64,000 bases of DNA from the NCBI RefSeq assembly GCF_001640805.2, contig NC_066833.1:16980136-17044135 (forward strand). The letters run 5' to 3'. Below, piece after piece: positions 13,011-59,760 of the stretch (its first letter is position 1; each line of letters opens with the position of its first letter). A program made the position numbers and the translations under genes. Source of the stretch: Lates calcarifer. Lineage: Eukaryota; Chordata; Actinopteri; Centropomidae. The notes beneath the pieces were generated by a model. That model was not told the origin of the DNA, made no database searches, and saw only the letters and a list, made by a program, of their open reading frames with translations.

Positions 13011-14389
13011 ATTTCTCCCAAATAAAAGACCCCTTCACCAAGAACAAAGAGGGCCCTGAAAAGCAACGGGATGTTCTGAGAGGATGAAATAAATCAAAAC
13101 AAAGACAAGTGTTTGGGGTGGGGAGGGGCAAAATGTCTGAAATAAACCAATTTCTTTTCTTGTCATTTGATTTACCCCAATTTCACTAAGTTGAAATACT
13201 CAATATAAGCCCGATGGCAAATAATATCTTAATATTAATTCATTTTATATGCACAAACAAATGGAAAATTTAAATCCTCTACAAACGGCACAAAAAATAT
13301 TTTAGAGCACAATCATCTCTCTCTAAAATCATGCTTCCGCTTTAAATTACTCTTTGGAAGAAGGGTGTCAAGAAAAACATGTAACTCACTGCTTTAAAGA
13401 AACAAACAAGTCATGGTTCACCTTGATTGCCATGTGTTCATCAAAGTGTGAGGGACTAACAGTGGCGTGAAAGTTATGACTGACAGGGTCTGAAGTGAAT
13501 TAATACATAGCCTTTCTCTGTTTTGTTCTTTCAAAAACAGTCGGTGGAGAGACACACTTCAACTGTATTCAGTGTGTGTGAATGGATTTCCTCTCTCCAC
13601 TCGCTTTGTATGAACTGCAACAACTGGATGACTTGTTCTCTGAATGCAGCATGTCGACAGGTGGGCTCTTTCAACTCAGCTTAGCACAACACTTGTTTTG
13701 TTTTTGCCTGACAGATTCCAAGCTCCACGTTGGACTCCCATCATCTTTTGAGCTGTTTGATAACCACAAACAGGAGACATTTATTCACAAAATAGATATT
13801 CTATTTCCATTTACTAACATGTCTGATTTTTATCTGCAGTATGTGCCTTCGGTACTTTAAGCATTTAGACAAAATTTGCTTTTTAAAGCTTGAATTCATT
13901 AATATATGCTACTTGTTCTGATAACTGGCGCTGAATTACAATGATACATTTGGTGCCATAATTCCAAAAGAGAAAAAGGTTTTAAGTTTTTGGTCAGTGC
14001 CACCTAAACACAGCACTCCACTCTTTCACATTCAGCACATGGTGTGTCCCAGCCTGCCATATTTACTTCATTTCCCCCGATTCATAGATGCTGCTCGCTG
14101 GACCAGAACATTCCAGCTGCCACCTCAACATCTCATTATTTTTTTGAAATATCAAGCTTGTATCTTCTTGATAAATAATTCGCAGTAGTATAATGTATCA
14201 GACTAAAACATATTTTGAGGGGGGCATGGAGGTTAAAGTGCCAATCTCACCTTTTTAATTTTTTTTCGCCCTGAAGACAGAGATTTCCATATATAGAGTG
14301 ACCACGGTTTGTGTTCAACATGAGCAATCGGGATGAAGCGCACGGCGACACATATTGCTGTCAGAGATTGGAAATGAGGCCTGCTAACC
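13011..14389. other. Intergenic, no gene recognised
   Basis: No gene is recognised. A 92-codon plus frame at 13582-13860 begins with plausible-looking protein but has no domain I know and no flanking exon. Confidence 0.45.
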
Positions 14390-14601
14390 TGTAGGCAGCC
14401 TCCCCAGACCAATCAGCTTTACACATTGCCAATGCATTTGCCGCCTCTAAACAGAATTGTGACTGTGAAGTTTTTATCGGACTAGTTGACAAACATTACT
14501 CTTTAATGCAGTTTTGTAGAAATGCATTCTTATCCCTCTTGGAAGGCATTTATCTACTTGAAACCTGCAAAATGGTTGCCACAGGGAAGGATTTCTTTTA
14601 A
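14390..14601. promoter_or_regulatory. Candidate conserved non-coding element
   Basis: Block with GACCAATCAGC (CCAAT-like), ACACATTGCCAATGC, GACAAACATT and CTTTAATGCAG. It is repeat-free, and the assignment is by texture and location. Confidence 0.23.
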
Positions 14602-14866
14602 TAGACTACAATAGGCTCAGTATGGGACACATTCTGATTTTTGTGATAGATAGGGGCCCCAGCCATATATTCATGGGAAATTGTTTATCTTCAAGCGAAA
14701 GGAGAGAAAGGCCATTCTACAATAGCATTTCAACTTTCATCTGAAATGATTCTTTTCACTCATATAAATTGTTTTGTAGAATTTCAGACAGGTGCTTTTC
14801 ATAAAAAATATCAATCTGCAAAAGGGGTTGTCACAAAACATGAATAGAAGCCACCCTAATAGAAGG

Positions 14867-14868
14867 AA

Positions 14869-14937
<69 letters not shown>
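14867..14937. repeat. Compound A-run/(TA)n/(TG)n repeat
   Basis: A 20-base A run (14867-14886) passes directly into (TA)n (14887-14905) and then (TG)n. The AT-rich flank to about 15,050 contains many further TATA words. Confidence 0.95.
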
Positions 14938-14939
<2 letters not shown>

Positions 14940-14940
<1 letters not shown>

Positions 14941-15899
14941 AAATATAACAACATACTAACTATATACATATTTTATCGCATATAATTTATATATAAAAAT
15001 ACTTATCAAATATAGTAACATTTATAATATTATGATTATAAATATATCACCTAAGAACCAGTGCAGTTCAGTTGGAAAACACAGCAGAAAAAAAAGCCCA
15101 CTGTGGGGGGCAAATGTCCCATGGCATCTGCTATTCAGATGGAACTACATTGTGCTGTGGTGCTGTCTCTCAGGCCTTCGTGTGGTTGAGGTTTTTTTCT
15201 TGTGAGGTCCTTATGATGCTTGGGCAGGGCCCTTCCCTGGCCTGTCTCTGCGACAGAAGCCAGCAACCAGGCAACACAATGTGAGAGCAGGGTCTGAAGA
15301 CAGGGGTGGGGCCTTGTGCACTCTTAAAGCCACTCTCAGGAAGCGGGGACAATAAATCAATAGACTGTCCCTCTCCAGTAGGGGCCAAATGTAAACAAAT
15401 TGAAAAAGACGGAGAACAAAAACAGATTGGTGAGTGAAACAGACATACTCAATGGGGGTACCGCTGCAAATGAAATGCCTTTGTGGTTGTTTCCTTCCAG
15501 CTTTCACTATGATGTGTGGCACTCTCAGCAACATGACATGTGATAACAAGTGTAACCAACTTATAATTTTGACTGAAAAACAACAGGTGCAAAGTGTTTT
15601 ACAAAATTCCTTACATTCAAGTTATTCTACCATTACTGTTTGCTTCAAAATGAACATCTGCAATGCAACGGGATGTATTCAGCGTTGCAGGTAGTCTAAT
15701 TTGTCAGAGCACTTCTTCTCAGAGACCTATATGCCAATGAGCTGCAACAACATCTTACACCGTATAACATACAGTGCTTAAGGGCACAAGCACAGAAGTC
15801 TGTGCATGTCAGAGCTGCATGCCACAAGTTAAATTAATGAATCTTTAAAAGGTTTAGGTTTTTTTAATGAGAGAATCTGTTGTAGCTTTTTATCAAACC
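14940..15899. other. Intergenic, no gene recognised
   Basis: AT-rich flank of the compound repeat, then ordinary non-coding sequence. Overlapping plus and minus frames at 15,072-15,694 show no recognisable protein. Confidence 0.5.
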
Positions 15900-16440
15900 T
15901 CTTCATATTTCACTGAGGTGGAATGGTGCACCACATTTGCGAGGCAGAACTAATGCTATATAAATCTCAAGTAATAAGCAGGCCCTGGGGACATCATCTA
16001 AATGAAGATTTTACACCAATTTAAACCTGCCTGCAATTTGATTCCTGCCTTAAGTGCATTTGTTTAACAGGTGCTGGAGATGCAAGCGTTTCCCTCCAAA
16101 GTGTCGCTATGTCTCCTTTATTAATTTCTGGATTGAGAGTGGGCGGGGGAGTATGAAGAGAAAGGGGAGTTGACAAACACTAATCAAAGGTTCAGAGTGG
16201 GCTGATTCTACCATAGAACCAATGTACTTTCGTTTCATTTGCAAACTAATGATTTTAAACCCCCACAATCTGTTTGAGGTCAGCTCCTGTGTATTTTGGA
16301 TACGCTTGGCTATTAGCATCACTGAAAGCTTCAGATGTGTCAAGCCTGCTCCCCCTCCAGTGATAGTCACCTACTTTAATTTCCCTGCAGGCCTCAGAGG
16401 GGGATGAATTCAACTAAAATCACAAGCTGTTTTGTTGGCA
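15900..16440. promoter_or_regulatory. Candidate conserved non-coding element
   Basis: Repeat-free block with TTTATTAATTTCTGG, AACTAATGATTTTAA, GCTATTAGCATC and CACAATCTG. Its homeodomain-like texture resembles the other blocks. Conservation is untested. Confidence 0.25.
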
Positions 16441-19400
16441 ATCCTTTGTGGCCTATAATGAATCTAATGAATATAAAGAGAGGAGAAGGGAGGGAGGGGG
16501 GAAAGGGATAGAGGCGAATACATTTCAACCACGCTGTGTTGCTTTTACTTGACGATTTGTGACCCTCAACAATGGGACAATGGCGAGTGTTTTTGTACCC
16601 TTAATTTGCCTTTGTGTTTCAGCTTCATCTCTTTCACCACCAAGCATTCAAAGTTGTCAGTTGAAGAATAACTGCTGACTCCACGGTCCGTCAGACAAAG
16701 GGGAGGGGGGTGGGGTTAAGATGAATCCCTAACTATCAGCCAGCCAGGGGAGCAGAAAGGGAAAAGGGCTCAAAGACAACATGAGTCAAGTCAAAGGTAG
16801 AATTAGCCGGGGTTCCCGGGCCACAGGCCTGAAGCACTTCCTCTCTCGTCACAACAACAACTGCGATTACACTCCTTAAAAGCTGCTGAACATTTGTACT
16901 CACCCTCAGAGAGGTGTTTGGCACATGAATTAAAGTGGCTCATCTGATAAGAGCACAGGCTAGTGAAGGTAGAGGCCCAGTGGAGCTCTGTCGCTGCTGT
17001 TAAAGCTGGCATGTTTGTGATTTCACAGGCCCCTCAGGTGGCAGGATCGTATTTACAGTCTCGTTGTTCCCATGTCCAACCCACATTCAGGTCAGGACTT
17101 AAAGGTAGAGAGACACAGCCCAAAATGACCACAGCTCAAGTCAATGACATACTGAACATCTCAATGCATTAACTTTTAAGTGCTGTAGTGCACGCTGGGT
17201 AGATGATAAAAAAGTTCTGTGTCACTGGTTCATGCCGGTATGCTCCCCAGTCCCTGTAATGATTTCTATTCATAAACATGCAGTGTGCTATCCTCCACCT
17301 GGCAGCTGCCTCTGTGCATATGAGATTACTATTATGCATCTTCCAGTCCCAAGGATAAACATCTCTCTACTTTTGAAGTTTGCAAGCATGAGGCATATTT
17401 TAGTGCCATACGACTTAAGCATCCCTTCAGGTATCACTTGCAATCTTTCCTCATTCTATATACATTGTTCAACTTTAATGGGTATCTAATTTGTGTTATC
17501 AGCTTACAGGGCAGTAAGTAATAATTTGCATGGCTGCCCTAAGCAAATATGCTTCCATAAGCATCCCCTAGTATAGACACTAGAATGGATTAACCTCCAT
17601 ATTGGCTATGCCCCAACGGTCAATGCTTTTTTAGAAATAAGTAGAACAGATAGTTTAGTTTGGTGGCAATCGTGCTGTAAAAAAAAACTGCCTGGAATTA
17701 CCACAAAACCCCTCTGCCTTCAGAGTCCGATGCTATGCTGGATAAACCCCTTGAACCCATAGCCACAGTGAAATGACATCTGCAGATCTTTACTACAGCA
17801 ATGTCAACGATGAATCTCTCTGAAACAAACACATAATATGGATTTGTACTAACATACAGCATCTACCAGCACAAGTGTAATTGCCCTCTTACCTGGCTCA
17901 CAATAAGAAGGACTCATTGTAGTATTATTTCTCTGTTACTATATGTGAGCCTGTCCTTCTAAATATCACGGAATTCTAAGGTCTTTTTTTTCCATTTGCA
18001 TAATCGGCGATAAGCCTGAGCAGGGTGAAGTACAGTATGATTTAAACATGTCAACTGTACACACAGGAGAGCATATCATTTCAACATATTTACTACTAAT
18101 GGTCCTTGAGACACAGAGAAAAGCTGAGAGAAGCCCACTGTTGTCTGAGAGTTCTTTTCCTCGCTGACAAAGTCTCACTAGTCCCTAACGTGGATGACAG
18201 CTCTCTCAATCTCTCTAGTGAATTTTAAATGCCAGGTGCACTCCAACATAAACCCCGTATCGATCCGAGTGAGAGTAAAGCTCCTCAGTCCAGAACCCCA
18301 AGTTAATTAACATTTGAAATGAATTAGCCCGCACATGTGTACTGCGTGTTCACAGTGAATCTACAGGGTAAACAGGGATACATCTAGGAGAGTAGCTTGA
18401 TATTCTACTGGCTTGCATCAGGCATGTGTGTTACGCTTGTTAGCTTAGTAGACAGTTAATTGCCATGGTGGGTGGTTAGAGTGCTAGGAGCCTGATCTTA
18501 GGAATATGTCATATTTGTTAATCGGACATGCAGATGCAAATAAAGTGTGACAGACTGTGACCAACGCTACCGGAACATAAATACTGTTAACTTCAGAAAT
18601 GTTCTTGGCTCAGAAATATTACTGCATAAAGGCTATAAAGACAACCCACTGTTTATCTATTTATTTATTTTGTTCAGCTATTTCTGTTCACAGGCCAATA
18701 TGACAAAAGAAGTGTGATAACAAAAAAAATCCTACTGAAATAGTAGCGTGCCAGATTATGCTTTGTTGAGGGTTCTGTGTACTACAATCCCACGCTAGTT
18801 GGGAATTGTTGGCCTGATTACATTAGCTGGTACCAAGAATTCATGTAAACCGAGTGAAATCTGAACCACATACGCCATGAATGGAGGGAACGCTCAGGTT
18901 GCACAACCTAATTCATATTCCTAGAAGGATTTGTAATTTGCAAAACATATCAGATATCTGACAGGAGGGCACAGCCTCTTTAAAACTATGCTATTCAAAC
19001 TTGCAAATACAGTTTGAAAAGCTCGTCCATAAAGATTGATTAAAGTTGTAAAGATTTTGCATCCAGGGGGGGGGGTTCTGATTAAAGCTATATCTGCCAC
19101 AGAGATGCTACTCTTTTGCATCAGTCCTGTAATCTCCCTCACTTGGTGAAATTGTTGTTAATGCAGAAATAATGTCAATGCAAACTATATTAATAACCAA
19201 GGTGAGAGAAGCTGGAGAAATGTCACTTAATCAATGAAAACAAATCATGTACACCTTGCTATGATTATCTAGAAGAGTGTGAATATTAATGTCTCGGTCT
19301 AAATCAATATTGGGGTTGCATATATTGCCTCCTGTGTTTACTCATAGTTAAGACATTTCTTTCTTTTATATTTCTACTGCATCCCTGAGAGCGATCAATG

Positions 19401-19539
19401 AAATACTAAATAGAGATATGATACCAGCTATTATAGTAATTCAACAACAGTAACAAAACACTACATTGTATTATTGTAAACTATGAAGATGGGATGTTCA
19501 AAATTCAATTAACTTTGGTTTGTATTTGCTGATATTAAT
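16441..19539. other. Intergenic, no gene recognised
   Basis: No coding exon is supported. An octamer-type ATTTGCAT (reverse of ATGCAAAT) occurs at 17,994-18,001 in a repeat-free context. A ten-base G run lies near 19,067. No other distinct element was recognised. Confidence 0.5.
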
Positions 19540-19790
19540 TAAGAGGGCTTGCAAAAGGACACAAAAGAGACAGGTTTATTGTCTCAGATTATTCTCATGA
19601 AAGTAGCATTAGTATGTAGGACAGCGCTACCTAATTAACTGGCTTGGGAGGCAAGACATTACATTGGAAACCTTTTGATTTGTGGGAGGTAATAGCATTG
19701 GGCAAGATTCTTTATTTCATTATTTGATAAGAAGGCCTTTAATGAAAATATCAGCCCAGGAGCAATGCAAGTCAACATCACTACTTTGGT
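19540..19790. promoter_or_regulatory. Candidate conserved non-coding element
   Basis: Contains GATATTAATTAAGAGG, CCTAATTAACTGG and repeated ATTATT/TCATTATTTGATAAG words in repeat-free sequence. Two palindromic TTAATTAA-like homeodomain dimers lie about 90 bases apart. Confidence 0.28.
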
Positions 19791-22084
19791 GTTAAAAAAA
19801 AAAAACTTGCTTCAAGGAGTATTATTGCAGTCAACGAATTACCTCATGACTACAGTTCATTAAATAAAATGTGAAACACACCTTGTGGGCTAATGGAGGT
19901 CAAATGTGTAAGCGGCATCATGAGCGTAAGGTGATGTGGCAATCAAAGACAAAGCAGCATCTAGTCTCTCTCTGACAGGTTAGTGAGACGCCTGCTGCTA
20001 AGTGTTCATGTCGTGAGACTCGGCTCCGTCACAGTGAAGCTTCTCCTGCAGTCTAGAGTCAGCGATGTGACAGCGTTGTATCAGTGTCACTGAAAGCAAT
20101 CATAACATTCCTTTCCTCCGAGTCCTGGGCTTGTTTGAAATTCCCTTGGCAGCAGAATGCTTTAGGGGGTCAAACACACCAAATCTCCAAACAATAATGG
20201 GCCAACTATCAGTTACATCTCTCACCTGTAATCACTGGCCGGCATTAAAAGCATCTTTTTTTCTTTTCTGCATACTTGACTGTGAATGCTTTTGAAATGA
20301 GTATAATGTAATCTGTGCCGCAGATATCTTCTGCTTTTGTGCATCTATCCAAGTAGTGAATGGTTAGGCCTATCAGTTACTCTCTGGAGGTGATGTATAT
20401 GCTCTCTAGAACAATACTACAAACAGATGAAGGCTATAATATCCTCATTCCTACTCTCCTTTTTCAGGGTTATTTTGTTTTCTTTTGGAAAAACATTTTA
20501 GGTGCTATCAAGTTTTTTTTCTTCAGAAAGAGTTAAAAGCTCATCTTTGAGTAACATTTTCCAAAGTGCTCTGGCAGCAACATCAAGTTATTAGGGCGGA
20601 GTTAGCCAGGAAAATAAAGCCAAGTACAGAAACTATATCAGAAACAAACAGAAAATATATCTTGTACAAAGAAAAAAAGTATATAAACTGATCCAAATGC
20701 ACAAATTGTGTGGCTTTATCTTTTTTACACATCAGCTTAATCAATGAAGTTGTGATACAAACACGTGTAACAACAGAAATCCATATTAAAGAAACTGATG
20801 GGCGTCATGAGACATAAAATTTCCATTACAAGACATATCATTTTGACATTATCTCTGAGATATAAAAGTTTTTATTCTTTGACTGTGATGTGTGTCAGAT
20901 TATCTACCTGGCTGTCTGTCTGTATTACCCATTCATTTTCACACTGATGGTTTGAAGAATAAAGACACAGGGTTTAAATGCATCTCCCCACTGAAAAGAC
21001 ATTCTTCACCAGATGTGCAACAGATACTGTCAGACTAATCTTTGAAAGCAACAGCATCAACTTTACTGCGTATTTATTGAAAAAAAAAAAAGTCTTTATA
21101 GATTATGATTTGACATCAAGCTTAACTCTCTTTTCCAAACTTTATTTTAATTGTTACATTTCGAAGGGGGACAAAACACAAGAAACAACCGCCTTTAAGT
21201 CCTCAAAATTAAATTAGACAGGTGTGACTTTTTCGATAAAGTGATGGAACTACGAAGTTTAGAACAGATATGTACGCAGCAGAGGAAGAAGCCATTTGAG
21301 TAATTATAGTGGGACATGAAATGGGCCAGTTGGTGCACTGTGTCCTTCCTTATCAGGCATCTCCAGCATTGTCCATAGAGAGTTAACTTTTAGACTGTTT
21401 ACTGGCTCAAAGGCCAGGCATGCATCTGAAGCCACATAAGCAAGATAATGTATCCCAGGCTACAAAAGCAGGCAAATCACTGTGCATTAAGACTGGACAC
21501 ACAATAGACAACAATGGCTTGCATAAACACTATTTAGAACTATTCACATGGCATTGAAGAGATGGGCGTCGACTCACTATTGCTGCAAAGCCGACGCATT
21601 GTGCAGAGGTGAAAAGAAGTCTAATGAACAGGAAGCCTTATTTGAGAGAGCTGACAGTAACCATACAACAGCCGCATTGTGCGCTTGCCACCAACCCTGT
21701 GGGTCTCTACATTAGGAGAAATGATGAGAAAGTAACCCGAAAAGACACAGTGGGCCCTTGGACCCACGTAAATGCAACCAGACAATAATGGGGGACACAA
21801 GCTGTCCCCACCTTTACCCAAAGCTGCACGTTTACATGCACAGAACATCAACCGCTCTCATGGCCAAGGATAAAAGCCCCCTGGCCAGATGGAACTTTGA
21901 AGTACATTTGGGTTAGTTTACCACCAAAGCCTGCAATTTTAGCGCAGCAGCAGTTAAAATATATGTCATACATTTTAAATTATGTCAAACTCTGCACAGG
22001 AAAGTTAGAAACTCTTGAGTTTGGTGCACCAGGCCTCCTTCCCCTTCACACACACACACACATTCACACTCACATTATGCCCCC
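19791..22084. other. Intergenic, no gene recognised
   Basis: No exon is supported. Minor simple repeats only: A or T runs near 19,795, 20,510 and 21,080, and a short CA tract near 22,050. Confidence 0.5.
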
Positions 22085-22330
22085 TGCCTCAAGCTTCATC
22101 AATCTTCCACAAAAGCATGACATCACCAATAAGCATAGCCTTTTATAGCTTTAAGCAATAAGCCTTATTTGCTGATGAGATAAGCCCTCTGCTATTGTTT
22201 AGCCCTCCACTTCGCTTCTTTCTCTCGCAGTTGAAGAATCAAACGGCACTTTTGGAAGGTGACAGAGCATGCCCAGGATTTAAGGCTAAAGCATGCAAAG
22301 AGGTTTCCTATTTGATGGCTTTTCAAAGGG
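22085..22330. promoter_or_regulatory. Candidate conserved non-coding element
   Basis: Block with CATCAATC, CACCAATAAGC, GCAATAAGCC, GATGAGATAAGCCC and GCTATTGTTTAGCC (Sox-like ATTGTT). It is repeat-free, and function is inferred from context. Confidence 0.23.
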
Positions 22331-24119
22331 CCACATTAGCCAGTTTAGTTCAAAGTACTAGGGACAGGTACAATTACAAAAATCCAGGCCTCTTAGAGAA
22401 CATTTGTTGTTTCTTTAAGTTTTCTTTTCCCTGGATAAAAAAGCATGCGTGTTCCATTTTATTTCAACAGCTTGTTTATTCTGTGTGAATGCTGTGTATT
22501 AATCTAAAAATCATCCAGTGAAGTTCAAAGACAGTAACACTCAAAAGAAAAACCACAGTGTGGAGAGTTTACGAAGCATCATCTATCACATGTGCGACCT
22601 ATAATTATTGTTTGTGGCAGTATTAGTCGTCCGGTGCATAGCGCCAGGCCAGAGTGGTTACTAAAGTGCTGAGGCACCATGATTCAGTGTGGCTTATTAA
22701 ACCTCACCTGTGCACGCTGGGTAGGAACTACTTGTAGTAAATGTTTGTGTTTGTTTATGATGCGACACCAAAAGAAAAACTACTAGTTATAAGTTTGAAA
22801 TCAACATTCGGTACTTCTCATTTTTCCACTTTCACAAAGTCTGTCAGAGGAAAAACTAGGTCTAACAAGGGTTGTTGCATCGATCTGGAAAATATAGCAT
22901 CAACATATTCCAAATTGAGTGCCTATTTTTAACAAGATAAAAAGCCATTTTCTAACACACTGCATCCAGTGTCACCACATGTATCTGAAAAACTTGCCAT
23001 TTGTTGTTTGTTTTTCTTAGCTCTACACAGAGTCATGTCAGGCCTTGGGAACTTGTCAGATATTCAGTCTGTAGTCACTTTAGAAAGGCTGAGCGCAGAG
23101 TCTCTGGGGAATCACTCCAGTCTCACCAGCCCCCCGCCCCCCCATCCCATGTCACCAGCCAGGAACAAAGCCGCCATAGTCAATTCTCCTAATTTCACTG
23201 CAGCCTGTCGAAATCCTGTTCTCCTTTTCTCCTTCTCTTCAACAAGTACTTTATGCCGGGATCAGTCAGGTCTGAGTTGCCCACAAAAACCTGAGGCTCT
23301 CGCTTCATCGTCTTTCAGCACCGGGTTTGACACTCCCCAACTCCCTGCCATTCAGACGCCTGCACCATGCAATTTGTTTCCATTTGTCAAACAGTAGTAT
23401 CCACCACAAAAGAAAATGCTGCCACAACAGAAAGTTTGTCAAAAAAAACATTGTCTCCTCAACCAAAAATGGCCCTGAGACTACTTATTTATTGGCCCAT
23501 AACAAAACAACCTTGAACAATTTACACCACTTTCAGTTGTTATAGATACTTGTTACATTATTCTTCTCTCAACTGACAATAAAACATCTTTAACTGAATG
23601 GAGCGTGTAATCACATCCTCAAATCAGTACCAACGTATCACTTTTCTCTTAAAGTGTGGATGCTACAGCTTGAATTCATCATTTCATTCACTGCCTCTAC
23701 ATTGTGCTGACTCTTATTTTGTGTTTTATTTCTTTGGGATTAAACTTCATTGTGTGGACAGCCAGGTTTCTCAGACATTTATTTATTAAAGCTATATCAG
23801 CACTATGCTGGCAGCATTGCTATTTGCACACCTATTCAGATATGTCTTAAAATGGCAGTATTATTGGGCAACGTAGGAAGGTATCTGGTTAATAATACTC
23901 ATTGTGTAAACTTTGTTGTCGCCATTCTTATGTTGGCTGTTATCGAGGGGAGAGCAGAGAGGATATATGCTGACTCTGATGTAGATAGTGCCATGAGTAT
24001 TCCTATTGTGGCAGCTGCCGTGTGGTGCTGTCCCTGATAGGGTTTCGGATGCTGTCAATGCTGTGTCAGGTGCATTAGCACCTCAGAGACCCATGATGCT
24101 CCAGCTGCTATGTGCCTGC
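22331..24119. other. Intergenic, no gene recognised
   Basis: The 142-codon plus frame at 22,969-23,397 is Ser/Pro-rich without a domain and lacks a matching exon structure. I regard it as non-coding. Nothing else was recognised. Confidence 0.5.
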
Positions 24120-24890
24120 GTCTCCCCGGGCCCTGGCTGCCAGCCTGACACCCGACACAAAGTAATCACAGATCACAGCGTTTAATCACTGAAACAAGCA
24201 CTCCAGAGGACCCCACTGTCAATATCCCACTCTCTCATTATCTGTTTGGATTGCACATCCACACTGTCAGATAAACAGAGTGGAAAATTAAGATTAAAAA
24301 TATGGTAATTTCATTTCAGCAGCAGGCGCCTCTCACTGGCCCATTATGCTATTGATTACCTCTGAATTCAATTTCTCTTTTCAATGTAAACTTTAATCTA
24401 TTCGCAAGCCAACAATTCAACTCCCAAGGGGCTATTTGAGAGTAAGTAACCATTTAATATGACGCTGGCTGAAGATTCACTGGCTTTAATGAATTGTGTA
24501 AATCACTCAGCTTTTAAAGGAACTGATGTCCCACAGTTCACGACCCAAATCTGGGCCTGGTTAAATACTGCCTTTTATACCAGGCTAAGTGTTTACTGAC
24601 AGCCATCTCTGAATGTGTAATCACCTGCTCTGCTCTTGCCTGTATGAAGGCAAATTAAACAGCTCTTTTCTAATTGAGCTGCTGATGAAAAAATTGCATT
24701 GTAATTAGGATGTAATCGTCATATTGCATCACCAATGTGTTAAAATAATGGAGTAAATAGCTGCACCACTTTACCACTGTGAAACACAATTTAAAAATCA
24801 CTTGACTCAACACAGTAATCACTAGGTTGTTTTCTTAACCACTTACCAATTTGTAGCATCGTGGTCAAGACCAGCTGTAATCACTGACCT
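24120..24890. promoter_or_regulatory. Candidate conserved non-coding element with TAATCAC cluster
   Basis: The most enhancer-like block of the desert. It has five same-strand TAATCAC heptamers (24,163; 24,183; 24,618; 24,816; 24,878) and further homeodomain cores: TCTAATTGAGC at 24,669 and GTAATTAGG at 24,701. There are no simple repeats. It sits 1.1 kb beyond the abcc4 stop codon but is closer in character to the sox21 desert. Confidence 0.35.
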
Positions 24891-25616
24891 GAGGCAAACA
24901 CACCATTCAGACAACTGGATACAAGATGAGCAAGAGCGGGAGGAAATGGTTAGTGAGTCAGAGTAATAGGAGACAACAATGTCTTAAAAGTAAAATGAAG
25001 ACAGTACTGAAAAATTAGAAACATGGTTTTATTATATGTAATTCGAACTTCATCTACTGTAAATTTTAAGTGACCATATGTATCACTAATTAATGACTAA
25101 TCAGTTACAAAGTGCAAACTCACTGAAATACAACTTTTAACAAAAAAAAACATGCACAAATATATAGAAAACAGCATAAATACTAGAAATCATATTAGTG
25201 ATACTCAATTTCATGTTACTGCCACAGTAAAAGGTGCTATGTTCTCAGAGCAACAACAGCACATTTATCAAAAGAGTAAAGAGAGAAATGAATATTAAAA
25301 AGTTACAAACTTAAAACTTCTCCCATGTTCCTCTTTGTTAGTCAGTATCACTGCCATTAAATGGCATGTTCCATTTCAACTTTACTGTCCCTTCCTTACA
25401 TGAGCTGAGGTAGACATAAAATCACTATGGTCAGAGCGCAGGAAGACTGAAATTCCAAAGAATCAATAGTCTGATTAAGGCACAATGATTACTGAAGACA
25501 TTGGTATCATCCTCTTTGGTTTCTCCTTGTATTGTCAAGCATTTTCCAAATAATAAAAAGACCTTAGTTGAGCAAAACAGTGTCCGCTTTAAAAGAATAG
25601 CTTAAGCCACCAATAA
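24891..25616. other. Intergenic or distal abcc4 3' flank
   Basis: AT-rich sequence with no coding exon. A second minus-strand AATAAA at 25,028-25,033 is a possible distal polyadenylation signal of abcc4. Confidence 0.4.
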
Positions 25617-25622
25617 TTTATT
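25617..25622 (-). terminator. Candidate abcc4 polyadenylation signal AATAAA
   Basis: First canonical AATAAA on the minus strand after the abcc4 stop, about 330 bases downstream. It would give a short 3' UTR. The sequence alone cannot show which signal is used. Confidence 0.4.
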
Positions 25623-25951
25623 GCACCAAGATAAACACACCCAATATCTGCACTCTTTTCTGCAGGAGTGCTGGGTTGAAGCTACCCAAGAGGCCAGAAC
25701 ACACATACATAAACATGGCTGAGTGTAATCAATAAACAGCCATGCAGTAATATGCCATCAATAAAGGTACAGCCTGCCTCACATACTTGCCTCTTTCCTG
25801 TTCCAGACCAAAGGACTATGACAATCAAATGCAGCACATACTACACTATGTCTGCTGGGAGTCTAAAGACATTTTAATGCACACAGTAAAGGAGCTAAGT
25901 ATATCAGTTAAAGGATTTGGTCAGTGATGGCCACAGCGACTCTCCAAACTG

Positions 25952-59454
<33,503 letters not shown>

Positions 59455-59760
59455 GCCCCCAACAGTACAAGCAACCTGAAGACTTTCTCTGCAGGCTGCG
59501 TGGCAGAGGGATATCGATAAAAACTCAGAGAAGAGAAAACACTGAGAGAGAAGCCGCTGTAAACTCCAGTGTCTGTCAATACTTTACCTGGCTGCCAACA
59601 TTCAGGACAGGATTACTACAGAAGACGCACAGACGCCGGTTCGGCTGTCAGGTGAGTGGGACACTACGTAGCCCCGCCCGCCACCTTGGGATTGGCTGAC
59701 GCTAGTCTCCATGACTTCCCACATAAACTCCATTCTGTTTTATCCAATCACACTTACAGT
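59455..59760 (-). promoter_or_regulatory. abcc4 5' UTR and proximal promoter
   Basis: On the minus strand, a CCAAT box (59,691-59,695, in GTCAGCCAATCCC) is followed by a GC box (59,672-59,683). A second CCAAT-type site lies in ATCCAATCAC at about 59,738. These sit 220-280 bases upstream of the start codon. The arrangement fits a TATA-less housekeeping-type promoter. On the plus strand, CTGTCAG then GTGAGT at about 59,651 would make a strong splice donor for a divergent transcript. Confidence 0.55.

Noticed and set aside
17188..22724. Identical 15-mer GTGCACGCTGGGTAG at 17,188 and 22,710
   Set aside because: One or two shared 15-mers are expected by chance in 64 kb, and the flanks show no similarity.
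22969..23397. 142-codon Ser/Pro-rich plus frame in the desert
   Set aside because: It has no homology I recognise and no partner exon; composition explains it.
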